A stretch of DNA of 64,000 nucleotides from Craterilacuibacter sp. RT1T (GCF_023502145.1 NZ_JAMFLI010000009.1:1-64000); one strand, 5' to 3'. Numbered from the stretch's first letter, positions 1 to 9,124 are shown. The notes: generated by a model not told the origin, from the sequence alone. Made by a program: numbers and translations.

Positions 1-128
1 TCGAAGACGTCAACCCTATGTCCGCAATAAAACCCACAAAAGTGCAGGTCAAAAAGCACAAACACTGCACAAGCCATTGATACAAAAAGATAACTACCAA
101 ACAAAACAGGCAGAAGAACTTTCACCAC
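1..128 (-). CDS. Possible small membrane protein, partial at window edge
   Basis: On the minus strand an uninterrupted frame runs from a GTG codon near 128 (or 125) off the left edge. About 42 residues are visible. They are strongly hydrophobic, with one clear membrane segment and several cysteines, and the stretch is more A+T-rich than the neighbouring genes. No convincing Shine-Dalgarno sequence precedes the GTG, so the start is a guess. It lies just downstream of the sixA-like gene on the same strand. I do not recognise the family. It could equally be non-coding A+T-rich DNA. Confidence 0.25.
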   Translation of the reverse strand, partial: MVKVLLPVLFGSYLFVSMACAVFVLFDLHFCGFYCGHRVDVF

Positions 129-166
129 ACCCGCTAATAGCCAAGTTATAAGCGGGGTTGATCGTT

Positions 167-628
167 TTATCCGTGATCCAGCATGGACACCGGCAGCATC
201 GTTTTCAGCCTCACTTGCTCGATCTCGCCATGCTTTTTGTGGCTAAGCCACCAGATACTGCCCTTTTTTACGCTCCAGAACAGCGGCTGTTCGCTTAACA
301 GCATGGCAGCGATACACCCCAGATAAGGCTGATGCCCGACCAGCACGACGGTGCGTGCACCTTGCGGCCATTTAACGGCGCGCAGCACCTGATCCCATGA
401 TGCATCCGGATTCAGCGCAGGCAAGACTTCAAACTGCTTACCCAGATAAGCAGCGGTCTGCTGAGAGCGCCGCGCCTCGGAAGCAAGCAATACATAATCT
501 TTAGGTAAATGCTGGCGCAACCAAAACGCCATCTGGCTTGCCTGCTTATGCCCACGCCGCGTCAGGACACGCGCCAAGTCGTCACTCCCCTCCTCCGCCT
601 CGGCATGGCGCCATAACACCAGATCCAT
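167..628 (-). CDS. sixA: Phosphohistidine phosphatase SixA family
   Basis: This 153-residue protein belongs to the histidine phosphatase superfamily. The catalytic RH pair is at residues 7-8 in LWRHAEAEEG, an arginine-rich SEARRSQQTA segment lies near residue 50, and the second active-site histidine (H99) is in VLVGHQPYL. Length and layout match the SixA subgroup, which removes phosphate from histidines of phosphorelay or PTS proteins. The AUG follows a strong AGGAGGAG. The gene is downstream of the lrgAB-like pair on the same strand and may be read through from it. The exact substrate cannot be read from the sequence. Confidence 0.85.
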   Translation of the reverse strand: MDLVLWRHAEAEEGSDDLARVLTRRGHKQASQMAFWLRQHLPKDYVLLASEARRSQQTAAYLGKQFEVLPALNPDASWDQVLRAVKWPQGARTVVLVGHQPYLGCIAAMLLSEQPLFWSVKKGSIWWLSHKKHGEIEQVRLKTMLPVSMLDHG

Positions 629-664
629 CTCCTCCTCCTTTATTCAAATCTACAAGCTAGCGCG

Positions 665-1381
665 TCACATCAGCCAACTGACCACTAGCGGCACGAGTAT
701 CGCCGTCAATAAGCCATTCAAGCCCATAGCCAGTCCGGCAAAGGCGCCGGCCGTTTCCGATAGCTGAAACACGCGCGCCGTACCGATGCCGTGTGCGGCA
801 AGCCCGGTAGCAAAACCCAGCACCATATCATCGCGCCAGCCCAGCCAGGTAAAAAGCGGCTTGACCAGCACGGCGCCCACAATTCCGGATACGATCACAA
901 AGGTGGCACTGAGCGCCGGTATCCCGCCGATTGCCTCGGACACACCCATGGCAATCGGGGTTGTCACCGAGCGCGGCAACAAAGACAACACCACATTGTG
1001 CGGCAAACCCAAGCCCTGCCCGAGAAACAAGGCACTCAGAATGCCAGCTAGTGCGCCTACACATAAGGCAATCGCCAAGGGAGTGGCCGCACGCTTAAGT
1101 TTGGGTAGATTATGGTATAGCGGCACCGCCAGTGCGACCGTAGCCGGCCCCAACAATAGGAGTATAAAGCGCCCGCCTTCCATATAGCGCTCGTAACTGA
1201 TACCGGACAGCAGCAACAGGGTGATCACGATCAACGAGCTGACCAATACCGTATTGGCCACAGGATGACCCTGGCAGCGCTTGTTCAGCAAGATCGCCAG
1301 CTTATAGGCTAACAGGGTGATAAAGATGCCGGCCATGGGGGAAGACGCAATTTTGGCAAGCGTCGTGGCAGCCATCGTCAT
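665..1381 (-). CDS. LrgB/CidB family murein hydrolase regulator (antiholin-like)
   Basis: This predicted polytopic inner-membrane protein of 238 residues is of the LrgB/CidB type (YohK-like). The family works with a small LrgA/CidA partner and is thought to influence murein hydrolase activity or small-metabolite export. I place the start at 1381 because its ATG overlaps the stop of the partner gene as ATGA, giving the usual family length. A longer frame to 1507 is open but would run deep into the partner gene. The conserved C-terminal half with Gly-rich membrane segments (for example LPRSVTTPIAMGVSE) is clear. Translation is probably coupled to the upstream gene. Confidence 0.85.
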   Translation of the reverse strand: MTMAATTLAKIASSPMAGIFITLLAYKLAILLNKRCQGHPVANTVLVSSLIVITLLLLSGISYERYMEGGRFILLLLGPATVALAVPLYHNLPKLKRAATPLAIALCVGALAGILSALFLGQGLGLPHNVVLSLLPRSVTTPIAMGVSEAIGGIPALSATFVIVSGIVGAVLVKPLFTWLGWRDDMVLGFATGLAAHGIGTARVFQLSETAGAFAGLAMGLNGLLTAILVPLVVSWLM

Positions 1382-1728
1382 TCGTGCCCCCTCAGTCTGC
1401 CCAATAGTGTTTTCAACACCAGCGCCGACAATAGCAAAGGCAGCAGCGTTGACAGCAATAAGGCCAGCAGCAAGCGCCAGCCCGACGCCTGCAACAAGGG
1501 CCACCAAGCCAGCAAGCCCACGCCAGCCGGGATAAACAGCAAAGACATATTGGATAACAAGACCGGCACATGTTGCTGCAGGCCCCGCGGCACCGAACGG
1601 CGCAGCAACAGGGTGATAAACAGCAGCAACATGCCGATCACGGCACCCGGCACCGGCAAAGCCAGGGCATATGCGATAAATTCACCCAATAGCTGGTAGC
1701 CAATCAGCCACAACACCATTTCCAGCAT
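1378..1728 (-). CDS. LrgA/CidA family holin-like protein
   Basis: This 116-residue membrane protein has about four hydrophobic segments and the family signature around LPVPGAVIGMLLL. It pairs with the LrgB-like gene by a four-base ATGA overlap. The start at 1728 is chosen because a GGAGGAAAG ribosome binding site lies immediately upstream; an in-frame ATG at 1770 would add 14 polar residues without a binding site. Members of this family are holin-like and act in the cytoplasmic membrane. The physiological role in Gram-negative bacteria is poorly defined, so I give only the family name. Confidence 0.85.
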   Translation of the reverse strand: MLEMVLWLIGYQLLGEFIAYALALPVPGAVIGMLLLFITLLLRRSVPRGLQQHVPVLLSNMSLLFIPAGVGLLAWWPLLQASGWRLLLALLLSTLLPLLLSALVLKTLLGRLRGHE

Positions 1729-1785
1729 CTTTCCTCCTCCATTGCTTGTACTGGCGCACGACAAGGCCACGCCACGTTTGGCATA

Positions 1786-2319
1786 ATGCGCACCATGCTT
1801 ACCGACTTTATGTGGCAGGAACAGCCGCCTGCCACCACTTCAGCCATCGCCACCTGCCTGAGCGAACCCGGTTCGCTGACCGAGCGCCTGCTCGCCAGCG
1901 GCCGGCGCTTTGATGTCCAAGTGTTATTCCAATCGGATAATACTGCACTTGATCAGGAAGCGGCGCTATTGGGAATCGCCCCACGCGCGGTACTGCATGC
2001 ACGCCATGTGTTGCTGCTGCTGGATGGCATACCGGTCGTGATGGCGCGCAGCGTATGCCGCAGCGCCTGCCCGCAATGGTCTGCCCTGCTGGACAGGGGG
2101 TCCCGCTCGCTGGGGCTCACCTTGTTTGGCGGCCTGCCACAACTGGTGCGCGGCCCCTTGCGCTTTAATATGCTGCAGCCGCCGGATGAATTGCACGCTC
2201 TGGCACAAGCTTATAGCCAGGCAAAGCAGCTGCCGGCACGACGCTGCCTGTTTACCCTGCATGACGCGCCCTTGCTGGTCAGCGAAATTTTCCTACCCGA
2301 ACTCGAAAGTCTGGCCTGA
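1786..2319 (+). CDS. ubiC: Chorismate pyruvate-lyase UbiC
   Basis: UbiC converts chorismate to 4-hydroxybenzoate plus pyruvate, the first committed step of ubiquinone synthesis. The 177-residue product has the family length and pattern, including the acidic residue near the C-terminus in [11 protein letters not shown] that matches the catalytic glutamate region. Its stop codon overlaps the ubiA start by one base (TGATG), so the two enzymes that make and prenylate 4-hydroxybenzoate are translationally coupled. An alternative ATG three codons downstream (1795) is possible. The gene is divergent from the lrgAB-like pair. Confidence 0.9.
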   Translation: MRTMLTDFMWQEQPPATTSAIATCLSEPGSLTERLLASGRRFDVQVLFQSDNTALDQEAALLGIAPRAVLHARHVLLLLDGIPVVMARSVCRSACPQWSALLDRGSRSLGLTLFGGLPQLVRGPLRFNMLQPPDELHALAQAYSQAKQLPARRCLFTLHDAPLLVSEIFLPELESLA

Positions 2320-3191
2320 TGCTCAACACGCGACTGGGCGAGCGCGCCACCGTTTATCTGCAACTGATGCGCGCCGACAAGCCCATCGGCACCCTGCTCT
2401 TGCTCTGGCCAACCTTATGGGGTTTGTGGATAGCCGGCGACGGTCGCCCCGACTGGATGATTGTGGCGATTTTTATCGCCGGCACCTTCCTGATGCGCTC
2501 GGCCGGCTGCGTCATCAACGATTACGCTGACCGCCATATCGATGCCCATGTCGAACGCACCCGCCACCGTCCCTTTGCCCGCGGCGCGGTCAGCGAGAAA
2601 GAGGCGCTGCTGCTGGCAGGCGCACTGGCTTGCGCCGCCTTTTTACTGATTCTGCCGCTTAATCTGCTGACCTGGGCGATGAGCCTGCCGGCACTGTTTC
2701 TGGCCGCGACATATCCGTTTACCAAGCGTTTCTTCCCGCTGCCGCAAGCTTATCTGGGGCTAGCGTTCTCTTTCGGCATTCCGATGGCTTTTGCCGCGCA
2801 AAGCGGCAGCGTTCCGCCGGTGGCCTGGCTGATACTGGCCGCCAATATGGCCTGGACCATTGCCTACGACACCGAATACGCGATCGTCGACAAGCCGGAT
2901 GATCTGAAAATAGGCATCAAGACTTCGGCCATCACTTTTGGCCACCATGATGTCGCAGCGGTGATGCTATGCCACGCCCTCTTCATACTCTTGCTCGTGC
3001 AGCTAGGCCGCATGCAGGGCATGGGACTGCCCTACTTCACCGCAGTCGCCTTGGCCGCCCTTCTTGTCAGCCGCCAGTATTTCGCCATCCGCGAGCGTGA
3101 CCGCCAGCGCTGCTTTCAGGCTTTTCTTGGCAATAACCGCGTGGGACTGCTGATCTTCATCGGCATTGCCGCCGACTATCTGCTGCGCTGA
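2319..3191 (+). CDS. ubiA: 4-hydroxybenzoate octaprenyltransferase UbiA
   Basis: This 290-residue integral membrane prenyltransferase attaches the polyprenyl tail to 4-hydroxybenzoate in ubiquinone synthesis. Both Asp-rich motifs that bind Mg-diphosphate are present: NDYADRHID at residues 67-75 and [12 protein letters not shown] at 184-195. The N-terminal [20 protein letters not shown] is typical of the family. About nine hydrophobic segments are visible. It follows ubiC with a one-base overlap and is the last gene before a terminator hairpin shared with the convergent gene. Confidence 0.95.
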   Translation: MLNTRLGERATVYLQLMRADKPIGTLLLLWPTLWGLWIAGDGRPDWMIVAIFIAGTFLMRSAGCVINDYADRHIDAHVERTRHRPFARGAVSEKEALLLAGALACAAFLLILPLNLLTWAMSLPALFLAATYPFTKRFFPLPQAYLGLAFSFGIPMAFAAQSGSVPPVAWLILAANMAWTIAYDTEYAIVDKPDDLKIGIKTSAITFGHHDVAAVMLCHALFILLLVQLGRMQGMGLPYFTAVALAALLVSRQYFAIRERDRQRCFQAFLGNNRVGLLIFIGIAADYLLR

Positions 3192-3201
3192 CGCCGCCCA
3201 T

Positions 3202-3228
3202 AAAAAAAGCCGCCCATTTTCAGGCGGC
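3202..3228 (-). terminator. Rho-independent terminator (minus-strand reading)
   Basis: GCCGCC at 3209-3214 pairs with GGCGGC at 3223-3228 around an A+T-rich loop. Seven A residues on the plus strand give a U-run for minus-strand transcripts from the gene at 3239-3661. An alternative left arm (ACGCCGCC, 3191-3198) can pair with the same right arm. Confidence 0.75.
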
Positions 3229-3238
3229 GTTAAACGCA

Positions 3239-3661
3239 TTAACGTACGGCAAACGGCAAGGTGTAACGCCGCCCGTCCAGCAGCAAGGTCATTTGCCAGT
3301 CCTTGCTGCCGCTGACGCACACCGGCAAGTGCACATTGGCGCTCCAGTTCTGCCCTTCAGGCACAAAGCTGTAACGGTTAAAGCCCATATCCATGCTGAC
3401 CATGCTGAACTCGGCCTTGGGTTCGGCCTTGCCCACACCGCTGATATCAATCACAAAGGGCTGACCGGCCAAGGGCGGCTGCCGGAACTTCACCATCCCG
3501 CCTGACGGCAAGGCACAACCGGCCAGCACATCACACTGCAAGGCTTCTGCCTGCACGATCTTATCCTGCTGCAGATAATGGCGGATCAGGGCAAACTTGA
3601 TCGCCCCCAAGGCCAGCAAAGCCAGCGCCAATAGTAAAAGCTTTTTACGCTTGGCCGTCAT
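3239..3661 (-). CDS. Membrane-anchored protein of unknown function
   Basis: The 140-residue product has a positively charged N-terminus and one hydrophobic segment (about residues 7-24). A probably periplasmic domain follows, with three cysteines and a beta-rich pattern ending in MTLLLDGRRYTLPFAVR. The shape vaguely recalls small FixH/YtkA-type immunoglobulin-like domains, but I see no motif that proves this. Its ATG overlaps the stop of the upstream Nudix-ThiE gene as ATGA, so it is co-translated with that gene. A terminator follows directly. I do not assign a function. Confidence 0.75.
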   Translation of the reverse strand: MTAKRKKLLLLALALLALGAIKFALIRHYLQQDKIVQAEALQCDVLAGCALPSGGMVKFRQPPLAGQPFVIDISGVGKAEPKAEFSMVSMDMGFNRYSFVPEGQNWSANVHLPVCVSGSKDWQMTLLLDGRRYTLPFAVR

Positions 3662-4572
3662 CGCGCCTCTCCTTGCGTCAACACCACGCCATGCGCGCCA
3701 TGGCTACGCGCCACATCCAGCTCAGGCATGGCTCTGCCCGCATCGGCAAACACCGGCAAGGGAATGGACTCGGCCAGATAATCGTCCAGCTCGCGCCCGG
3801 CGAGCGCAACATCCGTAGCGCAAAGTGCCACGCAGGCATAATCCAGCGCCAAGGCTGCCGCATGTGCAAGGCCGGCGGCCGAGCCCACCTCTGCCCCAAC
3901 CCAAGGAAAATCCGGACGAGCACGCAATGCACTCAGGGCTTGCTGTGATAGATGCACGCCATCGACCGGCAGCCCGCCAAGCCAGGCCGGATCGGCCTTG
4001 GCCAGCAGCAGGCCTCCGGCGGCATGCACGCCAGGCGCAAGCGCCTGCAGCAAGGCGGCCAACTCGTCCCGCTGAAGTGCCGGCGCGTCCACCAACAGCA
4101 AAGCCCGCCCCGGCAAGGCACCGAGCAGCGCCGCTGCATCAGAGAGCTTAGGACATGCGCGCACGCAGTAATCCGGCAGCGACAGGGATTTAAGAATGGG
4201 GCCGTTGGCCGGCAACATGGGGCTGACCGTTTCTTGCCCCGGCATTTGCCAAGCGAAAGCCTGCCCTTCACAGGACTGCGGCTCGCCATTCCATGCCCAG
4301 ATACGGAAAAAAGTCAGCTCCACCGAAGCATGTTCGTAATGATGCACCCGGGTCAGCCACGGCGTGGCATGGGTGACGGTAATGCCCATCTCTTCGCTAA
4401 ACTCGCGCACCAGCGCATCGAACAGGCTCTCGCCAGGCTCGACCTTGCCACCGGGAAATTCCCAGTAGCCGGCATAAGGTTTGCCGGCCGGGCGCGAGCC
4501 CAGCATAAAAGCGCCATCGGCGCGCATCAGCGCGCCGGCGACAACGGGAATGATTTTTTTGGAGGAATGCAT
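3658..4572 (-). CDS. Nudix hydrolase fused to a thiamine-phosphate-synthase-like domain
   Basis: The N-terminal half is a MutT-type Nudix domain with the full box from G42 to I64 (G-x5-E-x7-REFSEEMGI), preceded by YWEFPGGKVEPGES. The C-terminal half (about 135-304) resembles thiamine phosphate synthase: it keeps GVHLS and a late GAHGVV glycine-rich turn, but the usual SCH motif region is replaced by VGAEVGSAAGLA. This fusion architecture is known in proteobacteria. The Nudix half probably cleans oxidised nucleotides or a thiamine-related diphosphate; the ThiE half may be inactive. The start at 4572 is chosen because the Nudix fold begins there; the frame extends further upstream to 4710. Confidence 0.85.
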   Translation of the reverse strand: MHSSKKIIPVVAGALMRADGAFMLGSRPAGKPYAGYWEFPGGKVEPGESLFDALVREFSEEMGITVTHATPWLTRVHHYEHASVELTFFRIWAWNGEPQSCEGQAFAWQMPGQETVSPMLPANGPILKSLSLPDYCVRACPKLSDAAALLGALPGRALLLVDAPALQRDELAALLQALAPGVHAAGGLLLAKADPAWLGGLPVDGVHLSQQALSALRARPDFPWVGAEVGSAAGLAHAAALALDYACVALCATDVALAGRELDDYLAESIPLPVFADAGRAMPELDVARSHGAHGVVLTQGEAR

Positions 4573-4591
4573 ACGGCTTCTATGGGTGAAA

Positions 4592-4609
4592 GCCCGCCCA
4601 AGGGCGGGC
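4592..4609. other. Intercistronic hairpin
   Basis: GCCCGCC (4592-4598) and GGCGGGC (4603-4609) form a perfect stem between the DUF815 gene and the Nudix-ThiE gene. Only a weak U-run follows on the minus strand, so it may be a leaky terminator or an mRNA-end protecting hairpin. Confidence 0.5.
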
Positions 4610-4616
4610 AAGAGAG

Positions 4617-5483
4617 TTACAGCTTGCGCTCCTTGACCGTGCGCCCGGCCCAGTCGCAGGCAAATTGCCAGGCGACGCGTCCCGAACGGCTGCCGCGCAT
4701 GCGTGCCCATTGCAGCGCAGCGCGCTCGGCCGGGCCGTCAAACGGCAGACCGAAACTGCCCAGCCATGAGGCGGCGGCGGCCAGATAGGCCTCCTGATCG
4801 AAAGGATAAAACGACAACCACAAACCGAAACGATCAGACAACGACACCTTCTCTTCGATCGCCTCGCCCGGATGAATCTCCCCGTCGGGCGAGCGGCCAT
4901 CGCGGTTTTCGCTGATGCGCTCGGGCAAAAGGTGGCGGCGGTTGGAGGTGGCATAGATCAGCAAATTGCTGGCGCGCGGCGCGATACCGCCATCCAGCGC
5001 CGACTTCAGAGCCTTATAGCCATCCTCGCCTTCTTCAAACGACAGATCATCGCAAAACAGGATAAAGCGCTCGGGACGTCCGGCCAGACAATCGACAATT
5101 TGCGGCAGGTCAGCCAGATGGGTTTTCTCGACCTCGATCAGGCGCAAGCCCTTGTCGGCAAACTCGGACAGCAAGGCCTTGACCAGGGAAGACTTGCCGG
5201 TGCCGCGCGCACCGGTTAACAAGACATTATTGGCCGGCCGCCCCTTGAGGAAATGTCGGGTATTGCGCACCAGCGACTCTTTTTGCGTGTCCACATGCAA
5301 CAAGTCGCCCAGACGCATGCCGTGCGGCGTATACACCGGCTCCAGCCAGGTGGCCAGGCCCTGACGGCGCCAGCGAAATGCCGGGGCCGTCCAGTCCGGT
5401 GACGGCAATGCCGGAGGCAGCAAAGGCTCCAGCCGCGCCAGCAAAGCCTCGGCACGTTCGAGAAAGGCATTGAGCTTATCCAT
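4617..5483 (-). CDS. DUF815 family AAA-type ATPase
   Basis: This 288-residue P-loop ATPase has Walker A GARGTGKSS at 91-99 and a Walker B region ILFCDDLSFE at 141-150. It also has a sensor-like YATSNRRHLLPE and an SLSDRFGLWL stretch, all hallmarks of the DUF815 family, whose cellular role is not established. The start at 5483 is chosen because AAGGAG sits eight bases upstream of the ATG; an ATG 11 codons earlier lacks a binding site. It lies in a minus-strand run with the Nudix-ThiE gene downstream and a terminator between it and the HAD gene upstream. Confidence 0.85.
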   Translation of the reverse strand: MDKLNAFLERAEALLARLEPLLPPALPSPDWTAPAFRWRRQGLATWLEPVYTPHGMRLGDLLHVDTQKESLVRNTRHFLKGRPANNVLLTGARGTGKSSLVKALLSEFADKGLRLIEVEKTHLADLPQIVDCLAGRPERFILFCDDLSFEEGEDGYKALKSALDGGIAPRASNLLIYATSNRRHLLPERISENRDGRSPDGEIHPGEAIEEKVSLSDRFGLWLSFYPFDQEAYLAAAASWLGSFGLPFDGPAERAALQWARMRGSRSGRVAWQFACDWAGRTVKERKL

Positions 5484-5521
5484 GTTTCTCCTTTGGTCGC
5501 TGACCTTATTGTTCAATTCAT

Positions 5522-5547
5522 AAAAAAGGCCGGCGCAAGGGCCGGCC
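5522..5547 (-). terminator. Rho-independent terminator after the HAD phosphatase gene
   Basis: GGCCGGC (5528-5534) pairs with GCCGGCC (5541-5547) around a six-base loop. Six A residues on the plus strand make a U-run for minus-strand transcription leaving the gene at 5555. Confidence 0.8.
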
Positions 5548-5554
5548 TATTAAC

Positions 5555-6223
5555 TCAGGAACGCAGACTGATCACCGGCCAGCCATGCGTCTGGGCATGC
5601 GCTCGCAGCACATCATCGGGGTCGACAGCGACCGGGTGACTGACGATGGACAATAGCGGTAAATCATTGCGCGAGTCGCTATAGAAAAAACTCTGTTCAT
5701 AGCTTGCCAGCGTCTGGCCACGCGCCGCCAGCCATTCATTCAAGCGGGTAATCTTGCCCTCTTTAAAGCTGGGCGTGCCCGACGGTTTGCCGCTGTAGCG
5801 GCCGTCAGCCTGTTCTTCCAGCTCGACTGCAATCAGCTCCGAGACCCCGAGTTCACGCGCAATCGGCCCGGTAATAAAACGGTTGGTCGCGGTGACGATC
5901 ACGATCTGATCGCCATTAGCCTGATGCGCGGCCAACAGTTCGCGCGCCTTGCGCGGAATAATCGGCAGGATATGCCCGTCCATATAGTCGGCGTGCAAGG
6001 CATCGAGTTCGGCACGGGAAAAACGGCTCAAGGGCTCCAGCTGGAAATCGAGGAATTCATAGATATCCAGCGTACCGGCCTGATACTGCGCATAAAAATA
6101 GTCGTTATGGCGCGCATGATGCGTCGCGTCCAGAATGCCGCGCTTGATCAGAAATTTGGGCCACTCGACATCGGAGTCGCCGGCAATCAGGGTGTTGTCC
6201 AGATCGAAAAGGGCAAGGTTCAT
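5555..6223 (-). CDS. HAD-IB family hydrolase (SerB-like phosphatase)
   Basis: The 222-residue protein carries all four HAD motifs: FDLDNTL with nucleophile D7 and D9, VTATNR as motif II, a lysine in SFKEGKI, and YSDSRNDLPLL as motif IV. The layout fits subfamily IB phosphatases related to phosphoserine phosphatase; the substrate cannot be told. Its ATG overlaps the hda stop by four bases (ATGA), so it is translated together with hda. A strong terminator follows. It probably belongs to the transcript that starts upstream of hda. Confidence 0.85.
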   Translation of the reverse strand: MNLALFDLDNTLIAGDSDVEWPKFLIKRGILDATHHARHNDYFYAQYQAGTLDIYEFLDFQLEPLSRFSRAELDALHADYMDGHILPIIPRKARELLAAHQANGDQIVIVTATNRFITGPIARELGVSELIAVELEEQADGRYSGKPSGTPSFKEGKITRLNEWLAARGQTLASYEQSFFYSDSRNDLPLLSIVSHPVAVDPDDVLRAHAQTHGWPVISLRS

Positions 6224-6894
6224 GGTTCTGACCGGGTAGTTTGCAACAGGGTTTTCACCAGCGGCACGGTAATCGGGCGCTGCAGCGCCAGCGAATAACG
6301 GTCCAGCGTATCCAGCACCCCCAAAAGGCTGCCCAAATCGCGGCGCCAGTGGGTCAGCAAATAACGGAACACATCATCGGGAATGGACAACTGGCGTTCG
6401 GCGGCATGCTGTTTAAGCGCGGCAAGCTTGTCCTGATCGGACAAGGCCTTGACCTGGAACACCAGCCCCCAGCCCAGACGGGTGCGCAAATCGTCGCGCA
6501 CCGGCAGACGCATGGGCGGCAAACGCCCCGCCATCAATAAGCGCCCCTCGCCCGATTCTTTTAAGGAGTTGTAAATGGAAAACAGCGTGATCTGGTCGTC
6601 CGGCGCCAGATCGTCGACATGATCGACGGCGATAAAGCTCGCCTCTCGGGCAAAATCGGGCAGATGTTCGGCCTTGCCATCCAGATAGATGGAAGCGCGG
6701 CCGGTACGCTCGGCATGAGCGATCCAGGCTTGCAGCAGATGCGTCTTGCCACAGCCGGGCTCACCCCACAGGTAAATAAAGCGTTCACCGGCCGTATCGG
6801 TCAGCGCCGAAATGATCTCGCGATTGCGCTTGGCAAGGAAATTATCAAAGCCGGGCAAGGGCGTCGGCGTAAGGTCGAGTACGAGTTGGTCCAA
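6220..6894 (-). CDS. hda: DnaA regulatory inactivator Hda
   Basis: Hda is a DnaA-like AAA+ protein that binds the DNA-loaded beta clamp and stimulates hydrolysis of ATP-DnaA, preventing re-initiation. The clamp-binding peptide QLVLDL is at residues 3-8, right at the N-terminus as in known Hda proteins, and Walker A GEPGCGKT spans 44-51. There is no C-terminal DNA-binding domain, which separates it from DnaA; 224 residues is typical. It is followed without gap by a HAD phosphatase gene, and the AI-2E-type permease gene lies upstream on the same strand. Confidence 0.92.
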   Translation of the reverse strand: MDQLVLDLTPTPLPGFDNFLAKRNREIISALTDTAGERFIYLWGEPGCGKTHLLQAWIAHAERTGRASIYLDGKAEHLPDFAREASFIAVDHVDDLAPDDQITLFSIYNSLKESGEGRLLMAGRLPPMRLPVRDDLRTRLGWGLVFQVKALSDQDKLAALKQHAAERQLSIPDDVFRYLLTHWRRDLGSLLGVLDTLDRYSLALQRPITVPLVKTLLQTTRSEP

Positions 6895-6916
6895 AATTGC
6901 AATCTGGGCTAAGGCG

Positions 6917-8002
6917 TTAAGGTCGTTGACGGGGGATTTTACGCTGATAGAAGCGTGTCGTGAAATAGCGCCGTATCAGGGTTCGCCCCAAAACCAACAC
7001 AATCGCCGCCAAAGGCAGGGCCAACAGCACACCGGTAAAGCCCATCAGCTGGCCAAAAGCCATCAAGGCAAAGATCACGGCCATAGGCGACAGACCGATA
7101 CGCTCCCCTACCAGATAAGGCGTGACCACAAAACTCTCCAGCGTCTGGCCGGCGGCAAACACCCCCCACACCATCAGCAGGCCACTCAGGGTGTCGTATT
7201 GCAATAGCGCTGCCAGCGTGGCGAGCAACAGCCCGACAAAAGCGCCCAGATAAGGAATAAACACCAGCAAACCGGCCACCATGCCGATGGCCAGCCCCGA
7301 ATCCAGCCCGACCAGCAGCAAACCGCCACCATAAAAGCTGGCCATGATCAGCATGACCGACAGCTGGCCGCGCAAAAATTCGCCCAGCACCGTGTCCAGC
7401 TCTCCCGCCACCGAAGCCACATCGGCCGCCCAGCGCCGTGGCACCAGTTCTGCCACCCAGCGGCACATGCGCGGCCAGTCGAGCAAAAAGTAATACAACA
7501 GCAAGGGCAGCAGCACCATATTGGAAACAAAATTAAACAGCACCGCACCGCCATGGGTCAGTTGTGGCAGCAACTGCTCCAGTGCCTTGCGGAAAAATCC
7601 GCCCTGGGTCGACAGCGTATTGCGCCAGCTCTCGGCATTCAGCACGATCTTGATGCCAAAGCGCGCATCCAGCCATGGCAGGAAACGATGCTGGATAAAA
7701 TCGATAAAAGCCGGCAGCCGGCTCATCAACGCCTGCCCCTGCTCGATCAGCATCGGCACCACCACCAGCAATAGGGTCACCAGCACCAGCATGCCGCCCA
7801 GCATCACCAAAGACGAGGCCAGCGCGCGTGAAAAGCGGTGCCGCGCCAGCCAGCCGACCATGGGGTCAAGGATGTAGGCGAGAATGGCGGCAACGATAAA
7901 TGGCGTCAGTACGCCGGACAGGCTGGAGACCAGCCAGGATAGTGCCAGCAACACGGCCAGTGTCGCCAGCCAGGGAATGAAGGAGTAATGAGAGCGCGTC
8001 AT
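6917..8002 (-). CDS. AI-2E family transporter (PerM/YdiK-like permease)
   Basis: The 361-residue polytopic membrane protein has paired N-terminal segments, a long amphipathic middle region and a GxxLF-rich C-terminal bundle. LVFIPYLGAFVGLLLA and ALMAFGQLMGFTGVLLALPLAA are typical of the AI-2E/PerM family. Members export small molecules or act as antiporters; the substrate is unknown here. The gene is divergent from purM and sits upstream of hda, an arrangement common in Neisseriales and other betaproteobacteria. Confidence 0.85.
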   Translation of the reverse strand: MTRSHYSFIPWLATLAVLLALSWLVSSLSGVLTPFIVAAILAYILDPMVGWLARHRFSRALASSLVMLGGMLVLVTLLLVVVPMLIEQGQALMSRLPAFIDFIQHRFLPWLDARFGIKIVLNAESWRNTLSTQGGFFRKALEQLLPQLTHGGAVLFNFVSNMVLLPLLLYYFLLDWPRMCRWVAELVPRRWAADVASVAGELDTVLGEFLRGQLSVMLIMASFYGGGLLLVGLDSGLAIGMVAGLLVFIPYLGAFVGLLLATLAALLQYDTLSGLLMVWGVFAAGQTLESFVVTPYLVGERIGLSPMAVIFALMAFGQLMGFTGVLLALPLAAIVLVLGRTLIRRYFTTRFYQRKIPRQRP

Positions 8003-8086
8003 CGTCTATTCGGTTAAAATACCCGCGCTTTCGTTCAGCCGAAAGTTCGAAGTAAAACAAACACGTTAGCAGAAAGCGAGTCGATC

Positions 8087-9124
8087 TTGAATACCACGTC
8101 CCTCAGTTACCGCGATGCCGGCGTAGATATTGACGCAGGCGACGCGCTCGTCGAGAACATCAAGCCGTTTGCCAAGCGCACCATGCGCCCCGAAGTATTG
8201 GGTGGACTCGGCGGTTTTGGCGCACTGGTGGAAATCTCCAAAAAGTTCAGTGAACCTGTTCTGGTTTCCGGCACCGATGGCGTCGGCACCAAGCTCAAGC
8301 TCGCTTTCGACTGGAACCGCCACGACACCGTCGGTATCGATCTAGTCGCCATGAGTGTCAACGACATTCTGGTGCAAGGTGCCGAACCCCTATTTTTCCT
8401 CGACTATTTTGCCTGCGGTAAACTGGATGTTGCGCAAGCGACCGATGTCATTAAAGGCATCGCCCAGGGCTGCGAACAGGCCGGTTGCGCCTTGATCGGC
8501 GGCGAAACCGCCGAAATGCCAGGCATGTATCCGGTAGGCGAATACGATCTGGCCGGCTTTGCCGTCGGCGTGGTAGAGAAGAGCAAAGTCATCACCGGCC
8601 GCGAAATTGCGCCGGGCGATATCGTGCTGGGTCTGGCCTCCAACGGCGTACACTCCAACGGATACAGCCTGGTTCGCAAGATCATCGAGCGCGCGGCTCC
8701 CGATCTGGATGCCGAATTCGAGCACGGCAAAACCCTGCGCGAAGCGGTGATTGCACCGACCCGCATCTATGTGAAGCCCCTGCTTAAGTTGATGGCCGAA
8801 TTGCCGGTCAAGGGCATGGCACACATCACCGGCGGCGGCATTACCGAAAACACCCCGCGTGTTCTGCCGGATAACTGTGTCGCCAAGATTGATGCCAAGA
8901 GCTGGGCGTTGCCCAAGCTGTTCCAGTGGCTGCAAGACCAAGGTCAGGTCGATGCGCAGGAAATGTATCGTACCTTCAACTGCGGCATCGGCATGGTCGT
9001 GATCGTAGCAGCCGAACACGCGGACGCGGCCTGTGCCTTGCTCGCGGCAGAAGGCGAAACCGTCTATCGCATCGGCGCTATTGCCGCGCGTAACGGCGAC
9101 GAACACCAGACCCAGGTCGGCTAA
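8087..9124 (+). CDS. purM: Phosphoribosylformylglycinamidine cyclo-ligase PurM
   Basis: PurM (AIR synthetase) closes the imidazole ring in the fifth step of purine synthesis. The 345-residue protein contains [34 protein letters not shown] and [10 protein letters not shown], all diagnostic. The start is a TTG at 8087: the family-conserved N-terminus [14 protein letters not shown] is encoded right after it, and no upstream ATG is in frame. The ribosome binding site is weak (a GCGAG stretch), which together with TTG may keep expression modest. purN follows after 44 bases. Confidence 0.95.
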   Translation: MNTTSLSYRDAGVDIDAGDALVENIKPFAKRTMRPEVLGGLGGFGALVEISKKFSEPVLVSGTDGVGTKLKLAFDWNRHDTVGIDLVAMSVNDILVQGAEPLFFLDYFACGKLDVAQATDVIKGIAQGCEQAGCALIGGETAEMPGMYPVGEYDLAGFAVGVVEKSKVITGREIAPGDIVLGLASNGVHSNGYSLVRKIIERAAPDLDAEFEHGKTLREAVIAPTRIYVKPLLKLMAELPVKGMAHITGGGITENTPRVLPDNCVAKIDAKSWALPKLFQWLQDQGQVDAQEMYRTFNCGIGMVVIVAAEHADAACALLAAEGETVYRIGAIAARNGDEHQTQVG

